DNA of 64,000 nucleotides from Roseibacterium sp964578115 (GTDB taxonomy: Bacteria > Pseudomonadota > Alphaproteobacteria > Rhodobacterales > Rhodobacteraceae). Below, one piece after another: positions 18,147 through 27,113 of this stretch (the first letter of the stretch is position 1; every line of letters starts with the position of its first letter). The stretch spans positions 1 to 64,000 of the forward strand of contig CAZOBK010000007.1 in NCBI GenBank assembly GCA_964578115.1. The letters run 5' to 3'. The position numbers were made by a program, and so were the translations under genes. The notes under the pieces are model-generated. The model did no database searches, was not told where the DNA came from, and saw nothing but the letters and a program-made list of their open reading frames with translations.

Positions 18147-19124
18147 ATGAAAGACCTTCCGAAGATCGAGCTTCATCTGCATCACGAGGGCGCGGCGCCG
18201 CCCGCCTTCATCCGTGGGTTGGCCAAGGAGAAGGGCGTCGACCTTTCCGGCATCTTCCGGGATGACGGCAGCTACGCCTACCGCGACTTCTGGCATTTCC
18301 TGTCGGTCTACGAGGCGGCGACAAGCGTGCTGCAAACGCCCGAAGACTATGCCCGCCTGACCCGCGCGGTGCTGGAGGAAAGCGCGGAAAACGGCGTGAT
18401 CTATTCCGAGACCTTCCTGTCTCCCGATTTCTGCGGCGGCGGCGACGTGGATGCCTGGCGCGACTACCTTCACGCCATCCGAGAGACGGCCGACGCGGCC
18501 GAGCGCGACCTCGGCATAACGCTGCGCGGCATCGTCACCTGCATCCGCCATTTCGGCCCGGACCGTGCGAAACCGATCGCGGAATGCGCGGCCGAGACGG
18601 CGGGCGACTGGCTGGTGGGCTTCGGCATGGCGGGCGACGAGATGAAGGGCAAGCCGGGCGATTTCCTCTGGTCCTTCGATTGCGCGCGGGAGGCGGGGCT
18701 CCGCATCACCGTGCATGCCGGCGAATGGGGCGGGTCGGCCTCGGTCCGTGACGCGCTGGATGCGCTGAACCCCGAACGGATCGGCCATGGCGTGCAGGCC
18801 ATCGATGACCTCGCGCTGGTGGATCGGATTGCCGAGGACGGGATCGTGCTGGAATGCTGCCCCGGCTCGAACGTGACGCTGGGCGTCTTTCCGTCGTGGC
18901 GGGCGCATCCGATCGAAACACTCCGCGAGCGCGGTGTGAAGGTGACCGTTTCCACCGACGACCCGCCTTTCTTCCACACCACGATGACGGCCGAATACGA
19001 GAACCTCGCCCGCACCTTCGGCTGGGACGAGGAGATCTTCGACCAGATCGCGCGAACATCGCTCGATGCCGCCTTCTGCGACGCGGCCACGAAAGAGAAA
19101 ATCGCCAAGAAACTGGGGGACTAG
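18147..19124 (+). CDS. add: Adenosine deaminase
   Basis: A 325-residue zinc amidohydrolase deaminating adenosine and deoxyadenosine to inosine forms. Zinc ligands occur in ELHLHHEGA (N-terminal HxH) and HAGEWGG, catalytic residues in HGVQAID, and the terminal aspartate pair in STDDPPFF. Adenine deaminases of the same fold share these motifs, but the salvage-operon context favours adenosine. It is tightly spaced between the small membrane protein gene and upp. Confidence 0.92.
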   Translation: MKDLPKIELHLHHEGAAPPAFIRGLAKEKGVDLSGIFRDDGSYAYRDFWHFLSVYEAATSVLQTPEDYARLTRAVLEESAENGVIYSETFLSPDFCGGGDVDAWRDYLHAIRETADAAERDLGITLRGIVTCIRHFGPDRAKPIAECAAETAGDWLVGFGMAGDEMKGKPGDFLWSFDCAREAGLRITVHAGEWGGSASVRDALDALNPERIGHGVQAIDDLALVDRIAEDGIVLECCPGSNVTLGVFPSWRAHPIETLRERGVKVTVSTDDPPFFHTTMTAEYENLARTFGWDEEIFDQIARTSLDAAFCDAATKEKIAKKLGD

Positions 19125-19130
19125 CACCAT

Positions 19131-19778
19131 ATGACCGAGCATCTGACCGCCGATCACTTAACGGTCGTCGACCACCCGCTGGTGCAGCACAAGCTGACGC
19201 TGATGCGGGAAAAGGACACTTCGACCAAGTCCTTCCGCCAGCTTTTGCGCGAGATCAGCCACCTTCTGGCCTACGAGATCACGCGCGAGCTGCCGATGAC
19301 GACGATGGAGGTGGAGACGCCGCTGGAGAAGATGCAGGCGCCGACCATCGCCGGCAAGAAGCTGGCGCTGGTGTCGATCCTCAGGGCGGGCAACGGCCTG
19401 CTCGATGGTATCCTCGAACTGATCCCCAACGCGCGGGTGGGCTTCGTGGGGCTTTACCGCGACCCCGAAACGCTCCAGCCGGTGCAATATTATTTCAAGG
19501 TGCCAGACGCGCTCGAGGACCGGCTGACCATCGTGGTCGACCCGATGCTGGCGACCGGCAATTCCTCGGCCGCCGCCATCGACCTTCTGAAAGGGGCAGG
19601 GGCCAGGAACATCCGTTTCCTGTGCCTTCTGGCCGCGCCCGAGGGGGTGGAGCGCATGAAACAGGCGCATCCCGATGTGCCGATCGTGACCGCCGCGCTC
19701 GACAGTCACCTCAACGATCACGGCTATATCGTGCCGGGGCTGGGGGATGCGGGCGACCGGATGTACGGCACGAAGTGA
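19131..19778 (+). CDS. upp: Uracil phosphoribosyltransferase
   Basis: A 215-residue enzyme making UMP from uracil and PRPP. The PRPP-binding loop DPMLATGNSS and the flanking segment SILRAGNGLLDGI are diagnostic, with the C-terminal YIVPGLGDAGDR uracil-binding stretch. It completes the operon: cytidine to uridine (cdd), base release (deoA), sugar recycling (deoB), base rescue (upp). Confidence 0.96.
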   Translation: MTEHLTADHLTVVDHPLVQHKLTLMREKDTSTKSFRQLLREISHLLAYEITRELPMTTMEVETPLEKMQAPTIAGKKLALVSILRAGNGLLDGILELIPNARVGFVGLYRDPETLQPVQYYFKVPDALEDRLTIVVDPMLATGNSSAAAIDLLKGAGARNIRFLCLLAAPEGVERMKQAHPDVPIVTAALDSHLNDHGYIVPGLGDAGDRMYGTK

Positions 19779-19853
19779 GCGGATCGCGGGCTGTCGGCTT
19801 TACTTGATCCGATCCATCGTTCAGTCTCGGCGCAGCAACCTTGGGGGGTATGC

Positions 19854-20612
19854 ATGCGCAAGCGACCGGTGAACCGGTCCGCCGTGGCGGGCCTTGTGGG
19901 ATTGGCACTGGCCTGCGGGGCTGTGGTTCCGGCGGTGGCGCAGCTTGCGGCACCGGCCGAACCGCCGCCGGCGGGCTTCGAGGACGCACAATACGTGGAC
20001 AGCCAAGGCTGCGTGTTTGCCCGGGTCGACGTGGGCGGCCGGGTGGAATGGGTGCCCCGCGTCGGGCCGGACCGGCAGCAGTTGTGCGGGCAGGAGCCCT
20101 CGGTCACGGCCGAGGCCGAAGCAGCGCCCGAGCCGGTGCTGGAGACAGCGGTTGCATCCCCGCCGCCCGCGCCACCCCCGCGCAGGGCTGTCCGCACCAT
20201 GGCCGCCGCACCGCCGCCTGTGGCTCCCGCAGCCGTGGGTCAACTTGTGCCCGTGCAAATCCTTCTGCCCGATACGGTCGCGACCTCGGACGTGACACTC
20301 GCCGCGCCATGTGCGGATCCCGCCAGCATCGCCGCGCAATATCTCGAGAACGCCATCGTGCCGCCCTGCACGACCGCACAGGCGCCGTCGCGTGACCTGA
20401 CCCACGGCACCGACCATCCGAGGCCGCGCGCGACCCATAGCCCGGTCGCCCGGCTGCGCGCGGAGCGTCCGTCGCCGCCGCCCGGCTATGAGCGGGTCTG
20501 GACCGATGGGCGTCTCAACCCCTATCGCGGCATCCGCACCGTGGAGGGGGAGGCGCAGATGCGCATGGTCTGGACCGACACCGTCCCGCGCCGACTGGTG
20601 GCCGCCGATTAG
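19854..20612 (+). CDS. Exported proline/alanine-rich protein
   Basis: A 252-residue protein with an N-terminal signal peptide (residues 1-30, ending near AVAQ). A short cysteine-containing module follows (YVDSQGCVFAR to about residue 80), then a low-complexity Pro/Ala linker, then a C-terminal segment with WTDGRLNPYRG and a second VWTD repeat. The layout resembles periplasmic proteins that carry SPOR-type cell-wall-binding domains in Rhodobacteraceae, but I cannot confirm such a domain. It converges on the next gene with only 16 bases between them. Confidence 0.65.
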   Translation: MRKRPVNRSAVAGLVGLALACGAVVPAVAQLAAPAEPPPAGFEDAQYVDSQGCVFARVDVGGRVEWVPRVGPDRQQLCGQEPSVTAEAEAAPEPVLETAVASPPPAPPPRRAVRTMAAAPPPVAPAAVGQLVPVQILLPDTVATSDVTLAAPCADPASIAAQYLENAIVPPCTTAQAPSRDLTHGTDHPRPRATHSPVARLRAERPSPPPGYERVWTDGRLNPYRGIRTVEGEAQMRMVWTDTVPRRLVAAD

Positions 20613-20628
20613 GCTCAGCCGCCCTTGC

Positions 20629-21648
20629 TCAGCCTCCCGTGCAGACGTTCTGCAGGCTGAGCCAGTCCTCGTCGCTGATCAGGGCGGCATTGGGCTGGCC
20701 GCGCATGGGGTCGGCCTCGATCAGGGTCAGCACGCTTTCGCCCGACACGTCGCGCGCATAGGCATAGGCCTCGGTCGACAGGCGCGCCGCGGCGAAGCGT
20801 TCGACCAGTGCCGCGTCCGGGACCGGTGGGCGCGGGCGGCTGAGCAGGGCGACGGCATGGTCATGGAGCGCCGCGCCCGGCAGATCCCCGGTGGTCAAAA
20901 GACGGAAGGTCGAGACCAGCCCCGCATCCGACAGGAGCGCCAGCATCGGGTCGCGGGCGTCCTGCCGCACGTCCTCGGCCAGCAGGTAGCCCGCCAGCAC
21001 ATCGGGGCTTTCGTGATCCTCGGCCAGCGCGGCGCTTGCCACGATGAACCCGCCGGGCAGGCTCAGCGTGTCGGGAATCGCTTCGGGGATCAGCAGGACG
21101 CGCGGAGCGGGCGTGCCCAGCACGCGGGTCGACAGGCGCGCCAGCGCCACGCGCGCGCGGACGCCATCGCAGGGCTGTCCCGCAAGCCGGCCGATCTCCT
21201 CCAGCAGCGCCTCGCCGATCTCTATGCGCTTGGCCTCTGGCAGCATCAGGACGGTCTGCCGTGTCAGGGCGCCGGGCAGCCAGAAGACGGCCCCCGCCAG
21301 CAGGGCCAGACCAGCCGCCGCGCCGATCATCCACCGCAGGCGCCCGGGATGGGGGCGCGCTCGGTTGATGGCGGCGCTCACGGCCTCGATCGCCTCGATC
21401 ATGTCGGGGTCGTCGATCTCCAACCGTTCATCGGCGTCCGTACCGGGGGCATAAAGCGCGGGGCTGCGTCCGGGATTGAGCCGCTCGATCGCGGGCAGCG
21501 ACCAGTGGGTCAGCGCGGTCTCGGCGGGCGTCGACACCACGAGCGTCGCGTCGCCCAGCGACACCACCACCTCCCGGCGCTGGTCATCGGGTCCGTCACG
21601 CCACAGCCCGAGGGACTCGAGCCGGCGGTATTGCTCCAGGACGGTCAT
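20629..21648 (-). CDS. Membrane-anchored protein resembling a degenerate M48-type peptidase
   Basis: A 339-residue protein. Residues 1-100 are soluble and acidic, 105-127 form one transmembrane helix, and the C-terminal part (130-339) is predicted to be outside. The stretch SLPGGFIVASAALAE followed by PDVLAGYLLAED has the cadence of M48 metallopeptidases, but the HExxH zinc site is replaced (G, Y and A at the key places), so peptidase activity is unlikely. ATG 21648 (MTVLEQYRRL) is chosen over an upstream frame opening. This assignment is a hand comparison only. Confidence 0.6.
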   Translation of the reverse strand: MTVLEQYRRLESLGLWRDGPDDQRREVVVSLGDATLVVSTPAETALTHWSLPAIERLNPGRSPALYAPGTDADERLEIDDPDMIEAIEAVSAAINRARPHPGRLRWMIGAAAGLALLAGAVFWLPGALTRQTVLMLPEAKRIEIGEALLEEIGRLAGQPCDGVRARVALARLSTRVLGTPAPRVLLIPEAIPDTLSLPGGFIVASAALAEDHESPDVLAGYLLAEDVRQDARDPMLALLSDAGLVSTFRLLTTGDLPGAALHDHAVALLSRPRPPVPDAALVERFAAARLSTEAYAYARDVSGESVLTLIEADPMRGQPNAALISDEDWLSLQNVCTGG

Positions 21649-21744
21649 CTGCCCAATCGTTTCCTGCGGGTTACTGCCCGGTCTTCGTTGGCTGAAACCG
21701 TAGCGCAGGGCGGGGCGCACCTCAACGAAGTTGACGGTCCGCGC

Positions 21745-23379
21745 TCAGAGATCCGCGGCCGCCTTGCGCAGCTCGAATTTCTGGATCTTGCCGGTCGAGG
21801 TCTTGGGAAGCTCCCGAAACACCACGTGTTTCGGCGTCTTGAAGCCCGCGAGCCGCTGCCGGGCGAAGGCGATGATCTCGGCCTCGTCGGCGGTGGCGCC
21901 GTCCTTCAGTTCGACGAAGGCGCAGGGCACCTCGCCCCATTTCTCGTCCGGCTTGGCCACGACCGCGCACAGCAGCACGGCGGGATGGTGCATCAGGGTG
22001 CCTTCCACCTCGACGGAACTGACGTTCTCGCCGCCCGAGATGATGATGTCCTTGGCGCGGTCGGCGATCTGGATGTAGCTGTCGGGGTGCTGCAGCGCGA
22101 TGTCGCCGGTGTGGAAATAGCCGCCCCTGAAGGCCTCGTTCGTGGCGCGCGGGTTCTTGTAATAGCCTTTCATCGTGGAATTGCCACGCATCATGATCTC
22201 GCCTAGTGCCGTGCCGTCCATGGGGGTCTGGGCCATGGTCTCGGCGTCCATCACCGTGATGTGGTCCATGTTGGGCATCGCCACGCCTTGCCGGGCCTTG
22301 ACGGCCGCGCGATCCGCGCCCTGAAGGTCGTCCCACACGCCATCCTTGAAGGTGCATTCCGTCGCCGGGCCGTAGGTTTCGGTCAGGCCGTAGACCTGGG
22401 TGATGTTGAACCCCATCGTCTCGATCGCCGCGAGGGTCGCGGCGGCGGGCGGCGCACCTGCCGTGAAGACCTCGACCGTGTGCTCGAAGGCGCGGCGTTC
22501 GTCCGCCTTGGCGTTGACGATCATGTTCAGAACGATGGGCGCGCCGCCGAAATGGGTCACGCCCTCATCGGCAATGGCGTCGTAGATCGCTTTCGCGGTG
22601 ATGTCCCGGCAGCAGACGGTGGTGCCGCCCACGGCCGGCATGGTCCAGACATGGCACCAGTTGTTGCAGTGAAACAGCGGAACGATGGTCAGGTAGGTGG
22701 GATAGAGCGTCATCCGCCACGAGATCGGCGTGCCCATTGTGATCAGGTAAGCGCCCCGGTGGTGGTAGACGACACCCTTGGGCCGCCCCGTCGTGCCGGA
22801 GGTGTAGTTGAGTGCGATCGACTCCCACTCGTCGTCGGGCATGATCCACTCGAACGCCGGGTCGCCTTCGGCCAGAAGCTGGTCATAGGTGATGTGGCGG
22901 CCCGAGGCATGATAGCCCGCGCCCTCGTCGGGGACCTCCACGATCAGCGGCAGGTCCTCGGCCTCCATCGCCTTCAGTGCGGCCTCGACGGTGCCGAGGA
23001 ACTGCGTGTCGCACAGAACGATCTTTGCCTCGCCATGGTCGAGGATGTAGGAGATCGTACCCACATCGAGCCGGACATTGATGGAGTTCAGCACCGCCCC
23101 GCAGGCGGGCACGCCGAAATGCGCCTCCACATGGGGGTGGGTGTTGGGCAGGACGGCGGCGACAACGTCACCCGACGCGATGCCGCGTTTCGCGAGCGCC
23201 GAGGCCAGTTGAGAGACGCGCGCGTGATATTCGGCATATGTGCTGCGGAACGCGCCGTCGACGACCGCCGTCCGCTCGGGGAAGACGCGCGCGGCCCGGA
23301 TCAGATGGCTGAGCGGGGTGAGGGGAACGAAGTTCGCGGGGCGCTTTTCAAGCCCGGTTTCGTCCTTCATCCAGCCCAT
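21745..23379 (-). CDS. AMP-forming acyl-CoA synthetase
   Basis: A 544-residue fatty-acyl or aryl-CoA ligase that would activate a carboxylic acid for the adjacent beta-oxidation genes. The N-terminal FVPLTPLSHLIRAARVFPER is typical of the medium-chain AlkK-like group. The P-loop YTSGTTGRPKG, GLTETYGP, YFHTGDIA and C-terminal TSTGKIQKFELR with K531 are intact. The start is ATG 23379 (MGWMKDETG). It lies downstream of the fadJ-type gene on the same strand. The substrate is unassigned; a methylthio acid or medium-chain acid are both possible. Confidence 0.9.
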   Translation of the reverse strand: MGWMKDETGLEKRPANFVPLTPLSHLIRAARVFPERTAVVDGAFRSTYAEYHARVSQLASALAKRGIASGDVVAAVLPNTHPHVEAHFGVPACGAVLNSINVRLDVGTISYILDHGEAKIVLCDTQFLGTVEAALKAMEAEDLPLIVEVPDEGAGYHASGRHITYDQLLAEGDPAFEWIMPDDEWESIALNYTSGTTGRPKGVVYHHRGAYLITMGTPISWRMTLYPTYLTIVPLFHCNNWCHVWTMPAVGGTTVCCRDITAKAIYDAIADEGVTHFGGAPIVLNMIVNAKADERRAFEHTVEVFTAGAPPAAATLAAIETMGFNITQVYGLTETYGPATECTFKDGVWDDLQGADRAAVKARQGVAMPNMDHITVMDAETMAQTPMDGTALGEIMMRGNSTMKGYYKNPRATNEAFRGGYFHTGDIALQHPDSYIQIADRAKDIIISGGENVSSVEVEGTLMHHPAVLLCAVVAKPDEKWGEVPCAFVELKDGATADEAEIIAFARQRLAGFKTPKHVVFRELPKTSTGKIQKFELRKAAADL

Positions 23380-23491
23380 GGCGTATCCTCCCGCTTGCGC
23401 AATAATCTTTGCCAAGTCATGGCGTGATGCGCAACAAAAGGGAAGGGGTGTCGCGGCCCCCCGGGCCGCGATCCCGCATCCGCACGGACGT

Positions 23492-23517
23492 TGCCGGAAA
23501 ACGCGCGCTTTCCGGCA
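23492..23517 (-). terminator. Hairpin after the fadJ-type gene
   Basis: A nine-base perfect stem TGCCGGAAA/TTTCCGGCA with an eight-base GC-rich loop lies four bases beyond the stop of the multifunctional beta-oxidation gene. There is no T tract, so it may attenuate rather than terminate transcription before the ligase gene. Confidence 0.5.
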
Positions 23518-23521
23518 GCGG

Positions 23522-25723
23522 TCAGGCGGCGCGCTTCGCCTCGGGTCCGAAGCGTCCGTAGAAGCTATGCCCCTTCTCGGCCATCTCGCGCAGGAGCGCG
23601 GGGCAGGCGAAGCGGTCGCCATAGGCCGCGGTCAGTTCATCGCAACGCGCCGCTGCATAAGCCGCGCCCAGCATGTCGAGCCACGAGAACGGCCCGCCCG
23701 ACCACGGCGCGAAACCCCAGCCAAGGATCGCGCCAACGTCGCCCTCGCGGATATCTGTGAGCACGCCTTCCTCCAGCGCGCGCACGGCCTCCAGCACCTG
23801 CGCGAAGAGAAGCCGGTGTTGCACCTCGGTCAATTCGGGTTGTTCGTCGGCCACCGGGCAAAGCTCCGCCAGACCGTCCCACAGGCCCAGCCGCTTGCCC
23901 GCCGCGTCATAGGCGTAGAAGCCGGCCTTGGACTTGCGGCCCAGCCGGCCCTGCTCGACCATGGCGAAGATCACGTCGTCCGCGCCATCGTCATAGGCCT
24001 CGCCCATCGCGGCCTTCGTGGCCTTCGCGATCTTGGCGCCGAGGTCGAGCGAGGTTTCGTCGGTCAATTGCAGGGGGCCCAGAGGCATGCCGACAAGCTT
24101 TGCCGCATTCTCGATAAGGGCGGGGGCAACGCCCTCTTTCAGAAGCCGCACGCCCTCGTTGACGTAGGGCAGAATGCAGCGGTTGGCGTAGAAGAAACGC
24201 GCGTCGTTCACCACGATGGGCGTCTTTCGGATCTGGCGAACGTAATCGAGCGCCTTGGCCACGGCCCGGTCACCCGTCTCCTTGCCCTTGATGATCTCGA
24301 CCAGCGCCATCTTGTCGACGGGCGAGAAGAAGTGGATGCCGATGAACTGCTCGGGCGTGTCTGAAGCCTTCGCGAGGTCGGTGATCGGCAAGGTGGAGGT
24401 GTTGGTGGCGAAGATGGTCTCGGGGCCCACGGCGGCCAGAACGTTCTTCGTCACTTCGGCCTTTACCTTGGGATCCTCGAACACCGCCTCCACGATCAGG
24501 TCACAGCCTTCAAGCGCGGCGTACTCCGTCGTGGCGGTGATACGTCCCAGAACTTCGGCCTTCTTCTCCTCCGTGACCTTGCCGCGCTTCATGCCCTTGT
24601 CGAGCAGGCTTTCCGCATGGGCCTTGCCCTTGTCCGCGGCTTCCTGTGCCGCGTCGATCAGCACGACGTCGATGCCGGTATTTGCCGAGACATAGGCGAT
24701 GCCCGCGCCCATCATGCCAGCGCCGATGACGCCCAGCTTCTGCACCTTCTGGTCCGGCACGTCGGGCCGGTTCGCGCCCTTTTCCAGCGCCTGCTTGTTG
24801 ACGAAGAGCGACCGGATCATGGCCGAGGAGGAGGGGTTCATCAGGACATGCGTGAACCAGCGCGCCTCGATCCTCAGCGCCGTGTCGAAATCCACCAGCG
24901 CGCCTTCGTAGACGGCCGACAGCAGCGCCTTGGCCGCCGGGTAGACGCCCTTGGTCTTGCCGTTGATCATGGCGCTGGCGCCGACGAAGGTCATGAAGCC
25001 CGCCGGATGATAGGGCGCGCCGCCGGGCATCTTGTAGCCCTTCTGGTCCCACGGCTTGACGATATCGGCGTCACCGGCCGAAAGCACCCATTCCTTGGCG
25101 CGCGCGAGAAGCTCGTCCGCAGGTAACACCTCATCGACGAGGCTCGCGCCCTTGGCCTTCTTCGGGTCGAGCATCCTGCCCTCCAGCAACACCGGCGCGG
25201 CAGCCATGGCGCCCACCATGCGCGAATAGCGGATCGTGCCGCCGCCGCCGGGGAAGATGCCCACGAGGATCTCGGGCAGGCCGATCCGGGCCTTTGGGTC
25301 GTCGGCCATGAAGCGGCGGTGACAGGCCAGCGCGATCTCGGTGCCGATGCCAGCGCAGGTGCCCGGGATGGCGCAGGCGACGGGCTTGCCGCCCTTGTTG
25401 GTCTTGGGGTCCATGCCGGCGCGCTCCAGCTTCCGCAGGATGCGGTGGCCGTTCATGGTGAAGTCGTAGAGGCCGCGGGCAGGATCATCACCGGCCTCCG
25501 CCCGGATGACGGCGAGCGTATTGAGGTCCATGCCGCCGGCGAAGGTCGATTTGCCGGACGTGATGACGATGCCTTTCACGGCGTCATCGCCGAGGGCCGC
25601 GTCGATCAGCCCGTCGACCTCGGCAAAGGCCTCGCGGCTCAGCACGTTCATGGATTTGCCCGGCACATCCCAAGTGATGACGGCGACGCCATCGGCGTCG
25701 ATCTGCATCGTGAAATCGGTCAT
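23522..25723 (-). CDS. Multifunctional enoyl-CoA hydratase / 3-hydroxyacyl-CoA dehydrogenase (FadJ/FadB type)
   Basis: A 733-residue beta-oxidation enzyme. Residues about 5-190 are a crotonase-fold hydratase (CAGIGTEIALACHRRFM, LPEILVGIFPGGGGT). From about 325 a Rossmann domain (KLGVIGAGMMGAGIAYV) begins the NAD-dependent hydroxyacyl-CoA dehydrogenase with IHFFSPVDKM and the ANRCILPYVNE helix. Two C-terminal dehydrogenase domains end with LGWGFAPWSGGPFSWLD. ATG 25723 overlaps the stop of the upstream SnoaL-like gene by four bases. Together with the thiolase it completes the hydratase, dehydrogenase and thiolysis steps. Confidence 0.94.
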   Translation of the reverse strand: MTDFTMQIDADGVAVITWDVPGKSMNVLSREAFAEVDGLIDAALGDDAVKGIVITSGKSTFAGGMDLNTLAVIRAEAGDDPARGLYDFTMNGHRILRKLERAGMDPKTNKGGKPVACAIPGTCAGIGTEIALACHRRFMADDPKARIGLPEILVGIFPGGGGTIRYSRMVGAMAAAPVLLEGRMLDPKKAKGASLVDEVLPADELLARAKEWVLSAGDADIVKPWDQKGYKMPGGAPYHPAGFMTFVGASAMINGKTKGVYPAAKALLSAVYEGALVDFDTALRIEARWFTHVLMNPSSSAMIRSLFVNKQALEKGANRPDVPDQKVQKLGVIGAGMMGAGIAYVSANTGIDVVLIDAAQEAADKGKAHAESLLDKGMKRGKVTEEKKAEVLGRITATTEYAALEGCDLIVEAVFEDPKVKAEVTKNVLAAVGPETIFATNTSTLPITDLAKASDTPEQFIGIHFFSPVDKMALVEIIKGKETGDRAVAKALDYVRQIRKTPIVVNDARFFYANRCILPYVNEGVRLLKEGVAPALIENAAKLVGMPLGPLQLTDETSLDLGAKIAKATKAAMGEAYDDGADDVIFAMVEQGRLGRKSKAGFYAYDAAGKRLGLWDGLAELCPVADEQPELTEVQHRLLFAQVLEAVRALEEGVLTDIREGDVGAILGWGFAPWSGGPFSWLDMLGAAYAAARCDELTAAYGDRFACPALLREMAEKGHSFYGRFGPEAKRAA

Positions 25724-26664
25724 GTCTTCATCCTCTCGTGGATCTCGCGCAATGTTGGAAGGTCGGGGGACGGCTCGAATTCGCCCTCCTGAAAGGCCTT
25801 GGTCGACAGCGCATTGGCGACCGATGTGCAGCGCCATCGCCCGTCTGTCAGGACAAGGATCATGCGGCTGCGCACGGGGCCGAACCGGGTCTCGCCGTCC
25901 CGCGTCAAAGCGATGTCGTGGTAGCCCAGCACCCGCGTGTCCGACAGAAACAGCGCCGAGGCGGGCCGGATCGTGAAGCGATCGGCGCCCGTTCGCGCCA
26001 TGGTTTGGTGGAGCATATCCCAAAAGACACGCGCCTCTCCGGGCGTCGAGATTGTGTAGTCGCCACTGTCGTAATGGACTTGGTAAGGCTCCGTGTAGTG
26101 GTCGTGCCAGGCATCGAAACCCTTGCCGTTGGCTGCGTCGGAGATGGACGCCGTCGTCCTTGCGTAGATCGGCATGGCCTGCGCCGGGTCGGGCATCTGT
26201 CCCGCGGGCCACTCGGACCATTGCTCGGAAAACATTCCGTGGCGGGCCTGCGCATTGCGCCGGGGATATAGCGCGTCTGCGATTTCATGTTCGGCATAGG
26301 ACGTCTTCCAGATCTGTCCGACCCGCTTCAGGATCATCCGGCTGGCGTAGGGCTCCACCACCGGGGTCGCACTGCGCAGGGCGTAGGTGACATGAAATCC
26401 CTCGATCGTATCCCCGTCCAGATACCGTGCGTCGCGCGCGATGCGGTGGTAATCGGTCACCCCCTGGGAGCCGAGCCATTCGTGGAGCTGGCGGATATCT
26501 TCGCTGAGATCCCTCGCCGTCTCGATGACCTCGACACCCTGCGCGGTCCGAAACACGAAGGGCAGTTGCGCATGCTCGGCATAGGCCTCGGTATCGCCTC
26601 GGAACACCAGCCGCGTGCTGACGTCCAGATGCACCTGGTAGATGTCGATGGCCTTATCGCTCAT
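25720..26664 (-). CDS. Double-module SnoaL/NTF2-like protein
   Basis: A 314-residue protein built of two copies of one module (about 1-155 and 165-314). Each starts with an IYxxxxxxxS helix, has a DYHR/DRFT element in the middle and an R-M-hydrophobic strand (ASRMILKRVGQIWK; RSRMILVLTDGRW). This is the pattern of cone-shaped NTF2/SnoaL folds, which bind or isomerise small hydrophobic ligands. The two following-frame neighbours upstream carry single copies. It overlaps both neighbours by four bases, so all are coupled to the fadJ-type gene. Function unknown; a hydratase, isomerase or acyl-ligand carrier is only conjecture. Confidence 0.75.
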   Translation of the reverse strand: MSDKAIDIYQVHLDVSTRLVFRGDTEAYAEHAQLPFVFRTAQGVEVIETARDLSEDIRQLHEWLGSQGVTDYHRIARDARYLDGDTIEGFHVTYALRSATPVVEPYASRMILKRVGQIWKTSYAEHEIADALYPRRNAQARHGMFSEQWSEWPAGQMPDPAQAMPIYARTTASISDAANGKGFDAWHDHYTEPYQVHYDSGDYTISTPGEARVFWDMLHQTMARTGADRFTIRPASALFLSDTRVLGYHDIALTRDGETRFGPVRSRMILVLTDGRWRCTSVANALSTKAFQEGEFEPSPDLPTLREIHERMKT

Positions 26665-27113
26665 GCCTGCCAGCCTTTCGCGGCCCGCAACTGCTCGGGC
26701 GAAAGGATCATGCAGACTTGGTTCGACACCGCCGCGGCAAGCCCCGCGCCGCGCCAGATACCCCCATCAAGCTGCAGCCACATCCGGTTGCGGTAGGGCG
26801 TCACGGCGAACTGGCCGCCCCGGATGATGTAGGTCGTGTGTTCACCGGAAATCCCGGTGCCCTCGGCGTCGATCTCGGCGAATTCGCAGACCCGGTGGTA
26901 GTCGGTCGCCCCCATCGTCGCCAGAAAGGCGCGGAAGCTGGCCGCGGCGCTCTCCATATCCGAGGGGCCGTTGTAGCAAAGTGTCCCGTCGGCAGTTTCC
27001 ATCCTCTGCGGATAGACCATGCTGCGCGCCACGGCGGCGAAATCCCCCGCCATGATCATGCGGGATCCCTCGTCGAGAAACGTCTGGTAGGCTTGCGACG
27101 CCAGTTCCGTCAT
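26661..27113 (-). CDS. Single-module SnoaL/NTF2-like protein
   Basis: A 150-residue protein homologous to the modules of its downstream neighbour. It has AYQTFLDEGSRMIMAGDF at the N-terminus, MGATDYHRVCEFAEID in the middle and RNRMWLQLDGGIW near residue 115. No signal peptide or catalytic signature is visible. It overlaps the double-module gene and the next upstream gene by four bases each. It is a member of a tandem paralogous set embedded in a beta-oxidation operon; role unknown. Confidence 0.75.
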   Translation of the reverse strand: MTELASQAYQTFLDEGSRMIMAGDFAAVARSMVYPQRMETADGTLCYNGPSDMESAAASFRAFLATMGATDYHRVCEFAEIDAEGTGISGEHTTYIIRGGQFAVTPYRNRMWLQLDGGIWRGAGLAAAVSNQVCMILSPEQLRAAKGWQA

